A DNA stretch of 64,000 bases, taken from an uncultured beta proteobacterium (GTDB lineage: Bacteria; Pseudomonadota; Gammaproteobacteria; Burkholderiales; Burkholderiaceae_E). Below the pieces are notes generated by a model. The model had not been told where the DNA came from. It ran no database searches and was given only the letters and a program-made list of their open reading frames with translations. A program made the translations under genes and the position numbers. The DNA lies in assembly GCA_903934295.1 (NCBI GenBank), contig CAIZNI010000040.1:62001-126000 (forward strand), given 5' to 3'. Shown piece by piece: positions 21,225 through 31,414 of this stretch; position 1 is the first letter of the stretch; the number at the start of each line of letters is the position of its first letter.

Positions 21225-21377
21225 GGACTGATTCTAGCCGGTCAGCCAACTACTGCAAGGCGAACGCGTCGAAGAGTGTGGGTCAACGTGAACGCAATCA
21301 CGACAGGGCAGTCACAAAGACCGCAAACCAACACGCTTTCGACCGGTTTTGCCCGCTCGGACTGCCGACTCTCCCTC

Positions 21378-21406
21378 TTGACTTTGTGACAGGTTTGAAA
21401 AAGAAT
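21378..21406 (+). promoter_or_regulatory. Candidate promoter of the cold-shock gene
   Basis: TTGACT at 21378-21383 and AAGAAT at 21401-21406 are separated by 17 bp. This is the best sigma-70-like pair in the AT-richer clpS/csp intergenic region. It would give a 5' untranslated leader of about 150 nt, which is typical of cold-shock genes. Other weaker hexamers occur just downstream. Confidence 0.45.
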
Positions 21407-21440
21407 CCACGTGTTTACTAGGGGTTTAGACTAGCCTCAA

Positions 21441-21461
21441 TTGTTTCAATTTATGAAACAA
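21441..21461 (+). promoter_or_regulatory. AT-rich inverted repeat in the csp leader
   Basis: A perfect 7-bp inverted repeat, TTGTTTC / GAAACAA, flanks a 7-nt AT spacer about 100 bp ahead of the cold-shock ORF. It could be an operator, or a weak hairpin in the leader RNA that melts or forms with temperature. It stands out because the surrounding genome is GC-rich. Confidence 0.45.
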
Positions 21462-21562
21462 AGGCGACGCTCTCCTGGCAGACAAGCAGTGGACATCAGG
21501 GCGATCCGAGCATCCTTCAAGTGGTGCGGATCATGGAATGACTCTTGTAGGATGGCTTGGTT

Positions 21563-21766
21563 ATGGCTACCGGTACTGTGAAATGGTTCAACGACGCCAA
21601 GGGCTTCGGCTTCATCACGCCCGACGACGGCGGTGAAGATCTGTTCGCGCACTTCAGCGCGATCCAGATGAATGGCTTCAAGAGCCTGAAGGAAGGTCAG
21701 AAAGTTCAGTTCGACATCGTCAGCGGCCCCAAAGGCAAGCAAGCCTCCAACATTCAGGCCGGCTGA
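21563..21766 (+). CDS. Cold-shock domain protein (CspA family)
   Basis: A 67-residue single cold-shock domain that binds single-stranded RNA/DNA and acts as an RNA chaperone. RNP1 (KGFGFI, residues 13-18) and RNP2 (LFAHFSAI, 28-35) are intact, as is the GTVKWFN start. The ATG chosen gives the usual [10 protein letters not shown]-terminus. A TTG two codons upstream is in frame but unlikely. The gene is monocistronic, with a long leader and a strong terminator 55 bp after the stop. Confidence 0.96.
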   Translation: MATGTVKWFNDAKGFGFITPDDGGEDLFAHFSAIQMNGFKSLKEGQKVQFDIVSGPKGKQASNIQAG

Positions 21767-21821
21767 CCGCGGCGGCGTTGCGCCCGGCCCCGCGCGGACC
21801 GGGCGCAGCCAACCCCACGCA

Positions 21822-21853
21822 ACGGGGCCCGCTCAGGCGGGCCCCGTTTTTTT
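21822..21853 (+). terminator. Rho-independent terminator of the cold-shock gene
   Basis: An 11-bp stem (ACGGGGCCCGC / GCGGGCCCCGT) with a TCAG loop is followed by six further T. Orientation fits termination of the plus-strand csp transcript. The opposite side lacks a T-run, so icd is probably terminated differently. Confidence 0.92.
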
Positions 21854-21878
21854 GTTGACCCGCCGATTCGGCGATGGC

Positions 21879-23132
<1,254 letters not shown>

Positions 23133-23439
23133 GGTGAGTTCCCCGAGGAAGACGCGTGTTGGGTGGGTGGCGCTGCGGCGCATTATATTCCGCGGCGGGC
23201 GGCCCGATCGCGAACCGCTCGGCACAGGCCGGATCAGCACGGAGGGCGAATGCCCCTCGGTGCGGGGAGATTGTTGCAATCACGCCACCCGAAGCGCCTG
23301 ATTGGCGCAGATGGTGCCTATCACGGGATCGGACCCGATAAACTCCGCGAACTCATGTCAACGGGCCGCTCAGGAGCGCGTTACAGGAGATGACCGCAAG
23401 GTCAAATTTGCTGACTACCCCTACCAATCCGAGGATCTC
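23133..23439. other. Intergenic region between icd and the small secreted peptide gene
   Basis: This 307-bp divergent region should hold promoters for icd and for the 46-residue peptide gene. On the minus strand a perfect TATAAT lies at 23182-23187, about 50 bp ahead of icd, without a recognisable -35. On the plus side no convincing promoter pair is visible. No RNA gene or further coding frame with a credible start was found. Confidence 0.5.
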
Positions 23440-23580
23440 ATGACCAAAATCATCGCCACCCTGATCGCCGCCATGTTCGCCGCTGGTGCCGTCTACGCCC
23501 AAGCCCCGGCCAAGAAAGACGACAAGCCGGCCGCCGCTGCCGCCAAGAAAGACGAAAAGAAAGCTGAAGCCAAGAAGTAA
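23440..23580 (+). CDS. Small secreted Ala/Lys-rich peptide
   Basis: A 46-residue protein: a clear signal peptide (MTKIIATLIAAMFAAGAVYA, about 20 residues) followed by a 26-residue mature part made almost only of Ala, Lys, Asp, Glu and Pro, with repeated AAKKDEKK-like blocks. GAGG precedes the ATG by five bases, and a strong terminator follows immediately, so it is a self-contained expressed gene. Similar tiny exported Ala/Lys-rich proteins are often annotated as hypothetical in betaproteobacteria. Function unknown. Confidence 0.75.
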   Translation: MTKIIATLIAAMFAAGAVYAQAPAKKDDKPAAAAAKKDEKKAEAKK

Positions 23581-23600
23581 TTCGGCTTTTCAGCGTTTCA

Positions 23601-23630
23601 AAGGCAGGGTTCGCCCTGCCTTTTTTTTTT
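23601..23630 (+). terminator. Rho-independent terminator with UUCG tetraloop
   Basis: The stem GGCAGGG / CCCTGCC closes a TTCG loop and is followed by ten T. UUCG loops are unusually stable. It terminates the small secreted peptide gene 20 bp after its stop. Confidence 0.95.
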
Positions 23631-23704
23631 GCCCGCCGACTGGCGAGGGCTGCCCGCCCGGCGCCATACTGGCAACACCCTCTCCTGCACAGGCACCTCT
23701 GGCG

Positions 23705-24190
23705 ATGACACCCCCTGCACTGACGATTCGGATCGGTCTGCTCGCACTCGCGATCCTGGGCACCGGACCAGCGCCTGCGCAGACCGACGCCCCCCGGGAA
23801 CAGGCCAATCCGATCCTGCCGCGGGTGGAACTGCAGGCGGGCATTCACCTGATCAAGGCCGAAGTGGCGGCCGATTCCACCTCCCGCGCGCGGGGCCTGA
23901 TGTTTCGGGACAGTCTCGGGCCGAACCAGGGGATGCTGTTCGTGTTCGAGGCCCGTTCGAAGCAGTGCTTCTGGATGCGCAACACGCGCATTCCCCTGTC
24001 GATCGCCTTCCTGGACGACAACGGCAAGATCGTGAACATCGCCGACATGCAGCCGCACAGTGACGACAGCCACTGCTCGGCCAAGCCGGTGCGCCACGTG
24101 CTGGAAATGGAACAGGGCTGGTTCGGGCGCAAGGGCCTGAAAGAGGGCAGCCTGTTGACCGGACCCAAGGGCCTGTTCAAACCGGACTGA
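23705..24190 (+). CDS. DUF192 family exported protein
   Basis: A 161-residue protein with an N-terminal signal peptide (hydrophobic residues 8-22, then PAPAQT) and a DUF192 domain (COG1430), recognised by the segments ARGLMFRDSLGPNQGMLFVF and FWMRNTRIPLSIAFLD. Domain function is unknown; it is a small periplasmic or surface beta-barrel-like fold. The ATG at 23705 gives the signal peptide directly, and longer readings would run into the preceding terminator. It stands alone between the peptide gene and the convergent regulator gene. Confidence 0.85.
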   Translation: MTPPALTIRIGLLALAILGTGPAPAQTDAPREQANPILPRVELQAGIHLIKAEVAADSTSRARGLMFRDSLGPNQGMLFVFEARSKQCFWMRNTRIPLSIAFLDDNGKIVNIADMQPHSDDSHCSAKPVRHVLEMEQGWFGRKGLKEGSLLTGPKGLFKPD

Positions 24191-24223
24191 CACCCAGCCG
24201 CGTGGCACGGGTGCCGGCGCGAC

Positions 24224-24904
24224 TCAGGGCGTCACAACGGGCAGGCCGGCGAGACGCCACTCCGAAAAACCGAATTCGAGTCGCCGGGCCTTGAGACCGG
24301 CCGCGCGCAGCCTGGCCACCGCCTCGAGCGACAGCAGGCAGAGCACCCCGCGGCAATAGGCAATGACCTCCCGGTCGACGGGCAGTTCAGGCACCGCCGC
24401 CTCGATCCGGGCGAGCGGCAGGCTGATCGCCTGTCGGAGATGCCCGGCCTCGAACTCCTCGAGCGGACGCACATCGATCAGCGTGACGCTGCCGGCTGCC
24501 ATGAGCGCCTGGAGTTCGTCGACGCTGACCGGCGGCTGGGTGTCAGTGCTGAGGCGATAGGCATCGACCAGACGCCCCAGGGCAGGCGAACTTCGAAGCG
24601 CGATCGTGTGCAGGGTATCGAGCAGGCGGGCCGACGCCGGGCCCGCCAGACGGTAGCGCACGAACTGACCGTCGCGACGCGACAAGACCAGCCCACTGCG
24701 CCGCAACACCCGCAAGTGCTGCGAGGTGTTGGCCACCGACAGCCCGGCCAGGTCGGCGAGCACCTCGACCGAGCGCTCGGCCTGACCGAGCAACTCGAGC
24801 AACTCGATCCGGGCCGGTGCCGCGAGCGCCCGATTCACCCTGGCCAGCTCGGCGAACAGCTGCTGCCTCAGTTCGCGGTGTATCTGCGGGTCGGGCAGCG
24901 GCAT
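24224..24904 (-). CDS. ArsR-family regulator fused to a rhodanese domain
   Basis: A 226-residue two-domain protein. Residues 15-100 form an ArsR winged helix with recognition region SVANTSQHLRVLRRSGLV. Residues 125-226 form a rhodanese domain with active-site loop CRGVLC (Cys184, Cys189). These are the only two cysteines, so any persulfide or thiol sensing would have to use the rhodanese loop. The gene starts 10 bp after sodB and is almost surely cotranscribed with it. A role in reactive-sulfur or oxidative-stress control is inferred; DNA targets are unknown. Confidence 0.85.
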   Translation of the reverse strand: MPLPDPQIHRELRQQLFAELARVNRALAAPARIELLELLGQAERSVEVLADLAGLSVANTSQHLRVLRRSGLVLSRRDGQFVRYRLAGPASARLLDTLHTIALRSSPALGRLVDAYRLSTDTQPPVSVDELQALMAAGSVTLIDVRPLEEFEAGHLRQAISLPLARIEAAVPELPVDREVIAYCRGVLCLLSLEAVARLRAAGLKARRLEFGFSEWRLAGLPVVTP

Positions 24905-24914
24905 GTCAACGGAC

Positions 24915-25496
24915 TCAGGCGAAGTTGCGCGCCGCGAAGTCCCAGTTGGCCAGGCTGTTCAGGAAGGTCTCGACGAATTTCGGGCGGGCGTTGCGGTGGT
25001 CGATGTAGTACGCGTGTTCCCAGACATCGACCGTCAGCAGGGCCTTGTCGCCGCTGGTGAGGGGAGTTGCCGCGTTGGAAGTGTTCACGATGTCGACCGA
25101 ACCGTCGGCCTTCTTCACCAGCCAGGTCCAGCCCGAGCCGAAGTTGCCCACTGCGCTCTTGACGAAGGCTTCCTTGAAAGCGGCGTAGGAGCCCCATTTG
25201 CTGGCGATGGCCGCGGCCAGCGCACCGGTAGGCTCGCCGCCGCCGGCGGGTTTCATGCTGTTCCAGAAGAACGTGTGGTTCCACACCTGCGCGGCGTTGT
25301 TGAAGATGCCGCCGGAGGACTTGCGAACGATGTCCTCGAGGCCGAGTGCTTCGAATTCGGTGCCCTTGATCAGGTTGTTCAGGTTCGTCGCATAGGCCTG
25401 ATGGTGCTTGCCGTAGTGGAACTCGAAGGTTTCCTTCGACATGTGCGGTGCGAGCGCATCGTTGGCATACGGCAGGGGCGGAAGGGTGTGTTCCAT
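24915..25496 (-). CDS. sodB: Superoxide dismutase (Fe type)
   Basis: A cytoplasmic Fe/Mn-family superoxide dismutase of 193 residues. Metal ligands are His27, His74 (NHTFFWNS), Asp157 and His161 (DVWEHAYY). The [14 protein letters not shown] region is typical of iron enzymes. Its stop is 10 bp before the ArsR-rhodanese gene. A candidate promoter lies about 50 bp upstream. Confidence 0.96.
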   Translation of the reverse strand: MEHTLPPLPYANDALAPHMSKETFEFHYGKHHQAYATNLNNLIKGTEFEALGLEDIVRKSSGGIFNNAAQVWNHTFFWNSMKPAGGGEPTGALAAAIASKWGSYAAFKEAFVKSAVGNFGSGWTWLVKKADGSVDIVNTSNAATPLTSGDKALLTVDVWEHAYYIDHRNARPKFVETFLNSLANWDFAARNFA

Positions 25497-25544
25497 GCTG
25501 GTTCGTCCTGGTGGATTGAAAGGCGCAACGCCGGTGAATCGGCG

Positions 25545-25574
25545 ATTTTAGGCCAGAAGCGCCACCCGGCTCAA
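25545..25574 (-). promoter_or_regulatory. Candidate sodB promoter
   Basis: Read on the minus strand, TTGAGC (25569-25574) and TAAAAT (25545-25550) are 18 bp apart and lie 49 bp ahead of the sodB ATG. Both hexamers match the sigma-70 consensus at four or five positions. Confidence 0.5.
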
Positions 25575-25615
25575 CGCATCCTTGCTCGGGGGGCGGCCAT
25601 GCCGGCCGCCGGCGA

Positions 25616-26956
25616 TCAGGTGTCGGTGACCTGGACCGTGATCGTGCCATCGGCCAGCGACGCCTTGAGCTGCTCGCCAGCTGCCACCTGCGCGCTGGAA
25701 CGCACGACCTGGCCGTCGCCCCGCTCGAGGATCGCATAGCCGCGCGCGAGCACTGCCTGGGGACTGACCAGCTCGAGCTGATGGGCGCCGGCCTCCAGCC
25801 GGCCAGCGAGCTGCGACTGACCGGCGTTGGCGGCACGGACCAGACGGTGGGCGAGTTGCCCGAGCGCCGCGAGCGCCGGATCAACCGGCGGCTGGCGCAG
25901 ACGCGATCCCGCGAAACGCAATCGCTCGGCGGCCCGCTCGACGCGCACCGCGCCGGCGCGTTGCAGGCGTGCGGACAGCGCCTGCAACTGCGACGCACGA
26001 CCCTGCCAGTAGGCCGCCGGCGAACGCAACTGGCGGGCGGCGAAATCGAGCCGCTGTTCGAGCTCGCGCTGCACGCGGTCGTGGCGGCGCGCCAGGCCCC
26101 GCGCCGACTGCGCCACCCGGCCCAGCAATTCGGCGCGATCCGGCACCGCGAGGGCCGCCGCCGCGGTCGGCGTCGGTGCGCGCACATCGGCCACGAAATC
26201 GGCAATGGTGAAGTCGGTCTCGTGGCCGATGCCACTGACCACCGGAATGGGGCTCGCGGCGATGGCGCGCGCCACCGCCTCGTCGTTGAAGCACCACAGG
26301 TCCTCGATCGAACCGCCACCGCGCACCAGCAGCAAGACGTCGCACTCGCCGCGCCGCGCTGCCGCTGCCAGCGCCGCCAGAATCCCGGCCGCCGCCTGCG
26401 GCCCCTGCACCGGGGTGGGATACAGCACCACTTCGATCTGCGGTGCGCGAGCGCCCAGGATCGCGAGCACGTCCCGCAGACCCGCAGCCTGCGGGGAGGA
26501 GATCACGCCGATCCGCCGCGGCAGCGGCGGCAGGCTGCGCTTGCGGTCGGCCTCGAGCAGCCCGTCGGCGGCCAGCCGCTCCTTGATGCGCAGGAACTGC
26601 TGGTAGAGGTCGCCGGCGCCGGCCCGTCGCATCTGCTCGACACCCAGCTGGAAATCTCCCCGCGCCTGGTAGAGGCCGGGCAGCCCGCGCGCCTCCACCC
26701 GGTCGCCCTCGCGCGGCACGAAGCCCACCGCCTGTGCGCGCCCCCGGAACATCACGCAGCGGACCTGGGCCGCCGCGTCCTTCAGGGTGAAGTACCAGTG
26801 GCCGCTGGCGGCCCGGGTGAAGTTGGAAATCTCGCCCGAGACCCACAGCGGCGGGCAGCGGCTCTCGATCAGCTCGGCGACCATCCGGTTGAGTTGCGCG
26901 ACGCTCAGAACCGCCGGTCGGCGGCCCGGCTCGGAGGGCTCGAAATCAAGCGCCAT
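25616..26956 (-). CDS. xseA: Exodeoxyribonuclease VII large subunit
   Basis: XseA is the catalytic subunit of ExoVII, which degrades single-stranded DNA to oligonucleotides. The 446-residue product has an N-terminal OB-fold (region LWVSGEISNFTRAASGHWYFTLKD), the nuclease domain with RIGVISSPQAAGLRD and GGGSIEDLWCFNDE, and a long helical C-terminal part. MALDFEPSE was chosen as the start because GGAAA lies six bases upstream. An in-frame codon at 27025 would add 23 residues. The small subunit xseB is not in the window. Confidence 0.95.
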   Translation of the reverse strand: MALDFEPSEPGRRPAVLSVAQLNRMVAELIESRCPPLWVSGEISNFTRAASGHWYFTLKDAAAQVRCVMFRGRAQAVGFVPREGDRVEARGLPGLYQARGDFQLGVEQMRRAGAGDLYQQFLRIKERLAADGLLEADRKRSLPPLPRRIGVISSPQAAGLRDVLAILGARAPQIEVVLYPTPVQGPQAAAGILAALAAAARRGECDVLLLVRGGGSIEDLWCFNDEAVARAIAASPIPVVSGIGHETDFTIADFVADVRAPTPTAAAALAVPDRAELLGRVAQSARGLARRHDRVQRELEQRLDFAARQLRSPAAYWQGRASQLQALSARLQRAGAVRVERAAERLRFAGSRLRQPPVDPALAALGQLAHRLVRAANAGQSQLAGRLEAGAHQLELVSPQAVLARGYAILERGDGQVVRSSAQVAAGEQLKASLADGTITVQVTDT

Positions 26957-27286
26957 GCGGGTTTCCAAGGGGTGACTGTCCACATTTCTGAGCAGGATCA
27001 ATCGCCGGGCGCTCAAACCGGCCAAGACGACGAGAAATCATGCAAGTCATTGTTTTTAATAAGTTAATTGTGTGCACGAAAAACCGGCAGAGCACCCGGA
27101 CCCGTGTTTCATGCGGCTTTCCGCCCGGTCGTGGCGAGATATCCACATGTTTATCCACAGCTTGTGTTGATAGCTTTTCACGCTCGGAACAGGATCGAAA
27201 AATGAGCTGTCTGTCAACTTGCCGCAGTGAGCCGAAAACCCGGACAATGATGCCTTGATCGCTTCCAACTTCGATCGGAGTATCCG
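26957..27286. other. AT-rich divergent region between xseA and exbB
   Basis: A 330-bp non-coding stretch with clearly lower GC between about 27025 and 27215. It holds two DnaA-box-like 9-mers (27139-27159) and several A/T runs, for example near 27052-27070. No promoter pair for exbB is convincing, and no RNA gene was recognised. Confidence 0.5.
27139..27159 (+). promoter_or_regulatory. Pair of DnaA-box-like 9-mers
   Basis: TTATCCACA at 27151-27159 is a perfect DnaA box, and ATATCCACA at 27139-27147 differs at the first base only. Their starts are 12 bp apart on the same strand. They lie about 130 bp ahead of exbB. Confidence 0.5.
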
Positions 27287-28009
27287 TTGTTTTCGCTGAT
27301 CCAGGCGGCCGGCTGGCCGGTGTGGTTTCTCCTCCTGGCGTCGGTGGGCGCGGTGGCGCTGATCGTCGAGCGGGCCGTGTCGCTGAAACGCTCGCGCGTG
27401 GTGCCACCACGACTGCTCGACGATGTCCTGACCATGCACCGGGCCCGCCAGGTCACCCCGGAGATCGTGCAGCGGCTCGAGGCCAGTTCGCCACTCGGGC
27501 GCATCTTCGCCAGCGGCCTGCGCCATGAAATGGCCCCGCGCGAGGTCATGAAGGAGGCGATGGAGGAAACCGGCCGCGCGGTGGCGCACGAACTCGAAAA
27601 ATATCTGTCGGCCCTGGGCACGATCTCCTCGATCGCCCCGCTGATGGGCCTGTTCGGCACAGTGGTCGGCATGATCGAGATCTTCGGCGCGCAGGCCCCG
27701 GCCGGCACCAACCCGCAGCAACTCGCCCACGGCATCTCGGTGGCCCTCTACAACACCGCGCTGGGCCTGGTCGTCGCCATCCCGGCCATGATCGCGTACC
27801 GGTACTTTCGCAGCCGGGTCGACAGCCACCTCGTCGAGATGGAGCAACAGTCGCTGCGGTTGATCGACACGCTGCGCATGCACCATGACGCGATCCGGGC
27901 CTCGGTGATGGCGGAATCGGCGGCCGCCACTGCGGCCTCGGCAGCCGCGGCGGCGGCGACGCCACCACCGCCCGCCCGCAGCGCCGCCAAACGCGGCGTC
28001 AAGGCCTGA
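27287..28009 (+). CDS. exbB: ExbB/TolQ-family proton channel protein
   Basis: An inner-membrane protein of 240 residues that with ExbD forms a proton-driven stator, usually energising TonB-dependent uptake. Three hydrophobic segments are visible (about 7-30, 105-130 and 150-175), and the central part has the MotA/TolQ/ExbB signature TISSIAPLMGLFGTVVGMI. It starts at TTG 27287, supported by GGAG at 27277-27280; no ATG fits the N-terminus MFSLIQAAGWP. The C-terminal tail is Ala-rich. It is followed after 17 bp by exbD; no tonB is nearby. Confidence 0.93.
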   Translation: MFSLIQAAGWPVWFLLLASVGAVALIVERAVSLKRSRVVPPRLLDDVLTMHRARQVTPEIVQRLEASSPLGRIFASGLRHEMAPREVMKEAMEETGRAVAHELEKYLSALGTISSIAPLMGLFGTVVGMIEIFGAQAPAGTNPQQLAHGISVALYNTALGLVVAIPAMIAYRYFRSRVDSHLVEMEQQSLRLIDTLRMHHDAIRASVMAESAAATAASAAAAAATPPPPARSAAKRGVKA

Positions 28010-28026
28010 GGCCGGCGCGGCCGACC

Positions 28027-28455
28027 ATGGACTTTCGGCGGGGCATCCGGCGCGACGAGCCGGAGATCAATTTCATTCCCCTCATCGACCTGCTGCTGGT
28101 GATCCTGATCTTCCTGATGGTCACCACCACCTACTCCCGATTCACCGAGTTGCAGGTCAACCTTCCCACCGCCGGCGCGGATCGCCCGAGCGAACGACCC
28201 GCCGAGATCGTCGTCGCGGTGTCGGCCGGCGGCCGCTATCTGCTCGACAACCGGGCGGTGGCCTTCGCCGGCGCCCCCGGTTTCGCGCAGGCCCTGCGCC
28301 AGGCCGCCGCCGGCCGCGACGACGCGACCCTGGTCATCCATGCTGACGCCGGGGCCAGCCACCAGTCGGTCGTCGATGTGCTGGAAGCCGCACGGATCGC
28401 CGGTCTGGCCCGGGTCACCTTCGCGGCACAGGCGCCGGCATCGGGCCAGCGCTGA
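28027..28455 (+). CDS. exbD: ExbD/TolR-family biopolymer transport protein
   Basis: The 142-residue partner of ExbB, with one membrane helix near residues 18-38 that carries the conserved proton-path aspartate in INFIPLIDLLLVILIF, then a periplasmic domain. It is 17 bp after exbB and 46 bp before lpxK. The exbB-exbD-lpxK-Trm112-kdsB order is typical of betaproteobacteria, which suggests cotranscription with envelope genes. Confidence 0.94.
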   Translation: MDFRRGIRRDEPEINFIPLIDLLLVILIFLMVTTTYSRFTELQVNLPTAGADRPSERPAEIVVAVSAGGRYLLDNRAVAFAGAPGFAQALRQAAAGRDDATLVIHADAGASHQSVVDVLEAARIAGLARVTFAAQAPASGQR

Positions 28456-28501
28456 TGCGGCCTCGGGACGGCGCCACGGCCGCCGGGCGGTGAGCGGGCG
28501 C

Positions 28502-29572
28502 ATGGCGCTCAAGTCCCTGCTGGAGCGAACCCGCGCGGCCTTCGAGCAGCACCTGCTGGCCCGCTGGTTTCCCCCGGCCAGGCCGCCCGCCGGCAAGGAC
28601 AGCACCGACGCGCTGTGGCCGCTCGCCTGGCTGACCGGCTTCATTGCCGGGCGCCGACGCCGCCAGATCCGGCGCCTGGACCGAACGCAGCGGCCAGCGG
28701 TGATCGTGGTGGGCAACCTGGTGGTCGGCGGGTCGGGCAAGACGCCCCTGGTGGCGCAGATTGCCCGACACCTGAGCGACCAGGGCTGGCGGGTCGGCAT
28801 CCTCACCCGGGGGCATCGCGCAGCGCTGCGCCAGGCACGGCTGGTGGGACCGGACGATGACCCGGCCCGCCACGGCGACGAACCGGTGATGCTGGCCAGG
28901 ATCACCCGCCTGCCGGTGGGCTGCGGCATCGACCGTGGCGCGGCGCTGGCGCTGCTGCTCGCGGCCCACCCGGGACTCGAGGTGATCGTGAGCGATGACG
29001 GCCTCCAGCACCCTGGGCTGGCGCGCACGCTGGAGCTGGCGGTCTTCGACGAACGCGGCGCGGGCAACGGCCGGCTGCTGCCCGCAGGGCCGCTGCGCGA
29101 ACCGCTGGCGCATCTGCGCGACATGGACGCGGTGCTGCTGCGCGAACCGGGCGGCGCGGCCACCGGACTGGCGGCGCTGGCGCCGCGGGCGTTTTGCTTC
29201 AGCGTCGAACCCGTCCGGTTTCATCCGCTGCGCGGCGACGCGCCGGCGCTGTCGCTGGACGATTTCCGGGCGCTGGCCGCGGGACGCCGGATTCACGCGC
29301 TGGCCGGCATCGCCAGCCCGCAGCGCTTTTTCAGGACGCTGGCCGACTGCGGAATCGAGGCGCGCGACCGGCATTGCCTGTCGGATCACGCGCCGGCCTC
29401 GCCCGATCTGCTGCCCGACGATGCCGACCTGATCGTCATGACGGCCAAGGACGCCGTAAAATTCATGCCCCTGGCCGATGAACGCTGCTGGTACCTCGAG
29501 GTACAGGCACGACTGGAGCCGGCATTCGCCCGATGGCTGGAGGAATCACTGAATGGATCACCGACTCATTGA
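28502..29572 (+). CDS. lpxK: Tetraacyldisaccharide 4'-kinase
   Basis: LpxK phosphorylates the 4' position of the lipid A disaccharide to give lipid IVA. The 356-residue peripheral membrane protein has an N-terminal hydrophobic patch ([12 protein letters not shown]) and the Walker A motif [19 protein letters not shown] is the conserved catalytic-site stretch. The gene overlaps the Trm112-like ORF by 20 bp. It belongs to the exbBD-lpxK-kdsB envelope cluster. Confidence 0.95.
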   Translation: MALKSLLERTRAAFEQHLLARWFPPARPPAGKDSTDALWPLAWLTGFIAGRRRRQIRRLDRTQRPAVIVVGNLVVGGSGKTPLVAQIARHLSDQGWRVGILTRGHRAALRQARLVGPDDDPARHGDEPVMLARITRLPVGCGIDRGAALALLLAAHPGLEVIVSDDGLQHPGLARTLELAVFDERGAGNGRLLPAGPLREPLAHLRDMDAVLLREPGGAATGLAALAPRAFCFSVEPVRFHPLRGDAPALSLDDFRALAAGRRIHALAGIASPQRFFRTLADCGIEARDRHCLSDHAPASPDLLPDDADLIVMTAKDAVKFMPLADERCWYLEVQARLEPAFARWLEESLNGSPTH

Positions 29573-29720
29573 CATCCTGGTGTGCCCCCTTTGCAAGGGG
29601 CCGCTGGAATTCGACCGCAGCGCACAGGAATTCATCTGCCACCACGACCGGCTGGCCTTCCCGGTACGCGACGGCATCCCGGTGATGCTCGAGGAAGAAG
29701 CCCGCCGCCTGGCCGCCTGA
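29553..29720 (+). CDS. Trm112-family small zinc-ribbon-like protein (YcaR type)
   Basis: A 55-residue protein that starts [18 protein letters not shown] and ends [10 protein letters not shown]. The CPLC pair and the following beta region identify the Trm112p/YcaR family. The second cysteine pair is reduced to a single Cys (FICHHD), so a complete four-Cys zinc site is not present. It overlaps the end of lpxK by 20 bp and precedes kdsB by 7 bp, the same place as ycaR in E. coli. Precise function is unknown. Confidence 0.9.
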   Translation: MDHRLIDILVCPLCKGPLEFDRSAQEFICHHDRLAFPVRDGIPVMLEEEARRLAA

Positions 29721-29727
29721 GGCCGAC

Positions 29728-30507
29728 ATGGCGGTGTCCTTCGTCGCGCTGATTCCCGCCCGGATGGCCTCGAGCCGGCTGCCGGGCAAGCCACTGGCCG
29801 ATCTCGGCGGCATCCCGATGGTGGTTCGGGTGGCGCACCGGGCGCAGGCCAGCGGTGCCCGGCGGGTGGTGATCGCCACGGATTCCCCCGCGGTGGCTCA
29901 GGCGGGCGCCGCGCATGGCATCGAAACGGTGATGACCGACGCAGCCCACGTCTCGGGCACCGATCGGCTGGCCCAGGCAGCGGCGCTGCTCGGGCTTGCC
30001 GACGAGGAGATCGTCGTCAATGTGCAGGGCGATGAACCACTGATCGACCCGGCGGTGATCGCGGCGGTGGCAGACGCGCTCGACGCGTCGCCCGACTGCT
30101 CGATGGCCACCGCCGCGCACCCGATCCTGGAACGGGCCGACTACCTGAACCCGAACGTGGTGAAAGTGGTGACCGACGCCCGCGGTCGCGCCCTCTATTT
30201 TTCGCGCGCGCCGATCCCGTTCGAACGCGACGCGGGGGCGCCGTCGGCCCCGCTGTCGGCCCCGCTGCGGGCGGTGCCGGTGCTGCGCCACGTCGGCCTG
30301 TATGCGTACCGGGTCCGATTTCTGCGCGGCTATCCCGGTCTGGCGCCATCGCCGCTGGAAACGATCGAATCACTCGAGCAACTGCGTGCCCTGTGGCACG
30401 GACAGGCGATCTCGGTGCTGCGCCTGGCTCACGCGCCGGCGGCCGGGGTCGACACGCCCGAAGACCTGGCCCTGGTGAGAGCCCTGATTGCGGCCGGTCC
30501 GGTTTGA
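29728..30507 (+). CDS. kdsB: 3-deoxy-manno-octulosonate cytidylyltransferase
   Basis: KdsB activates Kdo with CTP to give CMP-Kdo, the donor for the lipopolysaccharide inner core. The 259-residue protein begins with the nucleotide-binding motif [15 protein letters not shown] and has NVQGDEPLI around residue 95. It lies 7 bp after the Trm112-like gene. Length and motifs are normal for the family. Confidence 0.96.
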   Translation: MAVSFVALIPARMASSRLPGKPLADLGGIPMVVRVAHRAQASGARRVVIATDSPAVAQAGAAHGIETVMTDAAHVSGTDRLAQAAALLGLADEEIVVNVQGDEPLIDPAVIAAVADALDASPDCSMATAAHPILERADYLNPNVVKVVTDARGRALYFSRAPIPFERDAGAPSAPLSAPLRAVPVLRHVGLYAYRVRFLRGYPGLAPSPLETIESLEQLRALWHGQAISVLRLAHAPAAGVDTPEDLALVRALIAAGPV

Positions 30508-31284
<777 letters not shown>

Positions 31285-31414
31285 TCCGGATTCGACGCAA
31301 GTCGGCGATCGCTCGCCGACCCGGCTTGCCAATGCCGCACGCGAATGAGCAGAATCGCGTGCCTTTCCTCACCACCATCCTTACAACTCAATCAACACCC
31401 CTGGAGGGACTCCA

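Noticed and set aside
27139-27159. Chromosomal replication origin
   Set aside because: Only two DnaA-box-like sites are present, and dnaA, dnaN, gidA or parAB genes are absent.
31301-31320. Terminator after adk
   Set aside because: The 8-bp stem is perfect but no T-run follows, so it is not an intrinsic terminator; it is left as a plain hairpin.
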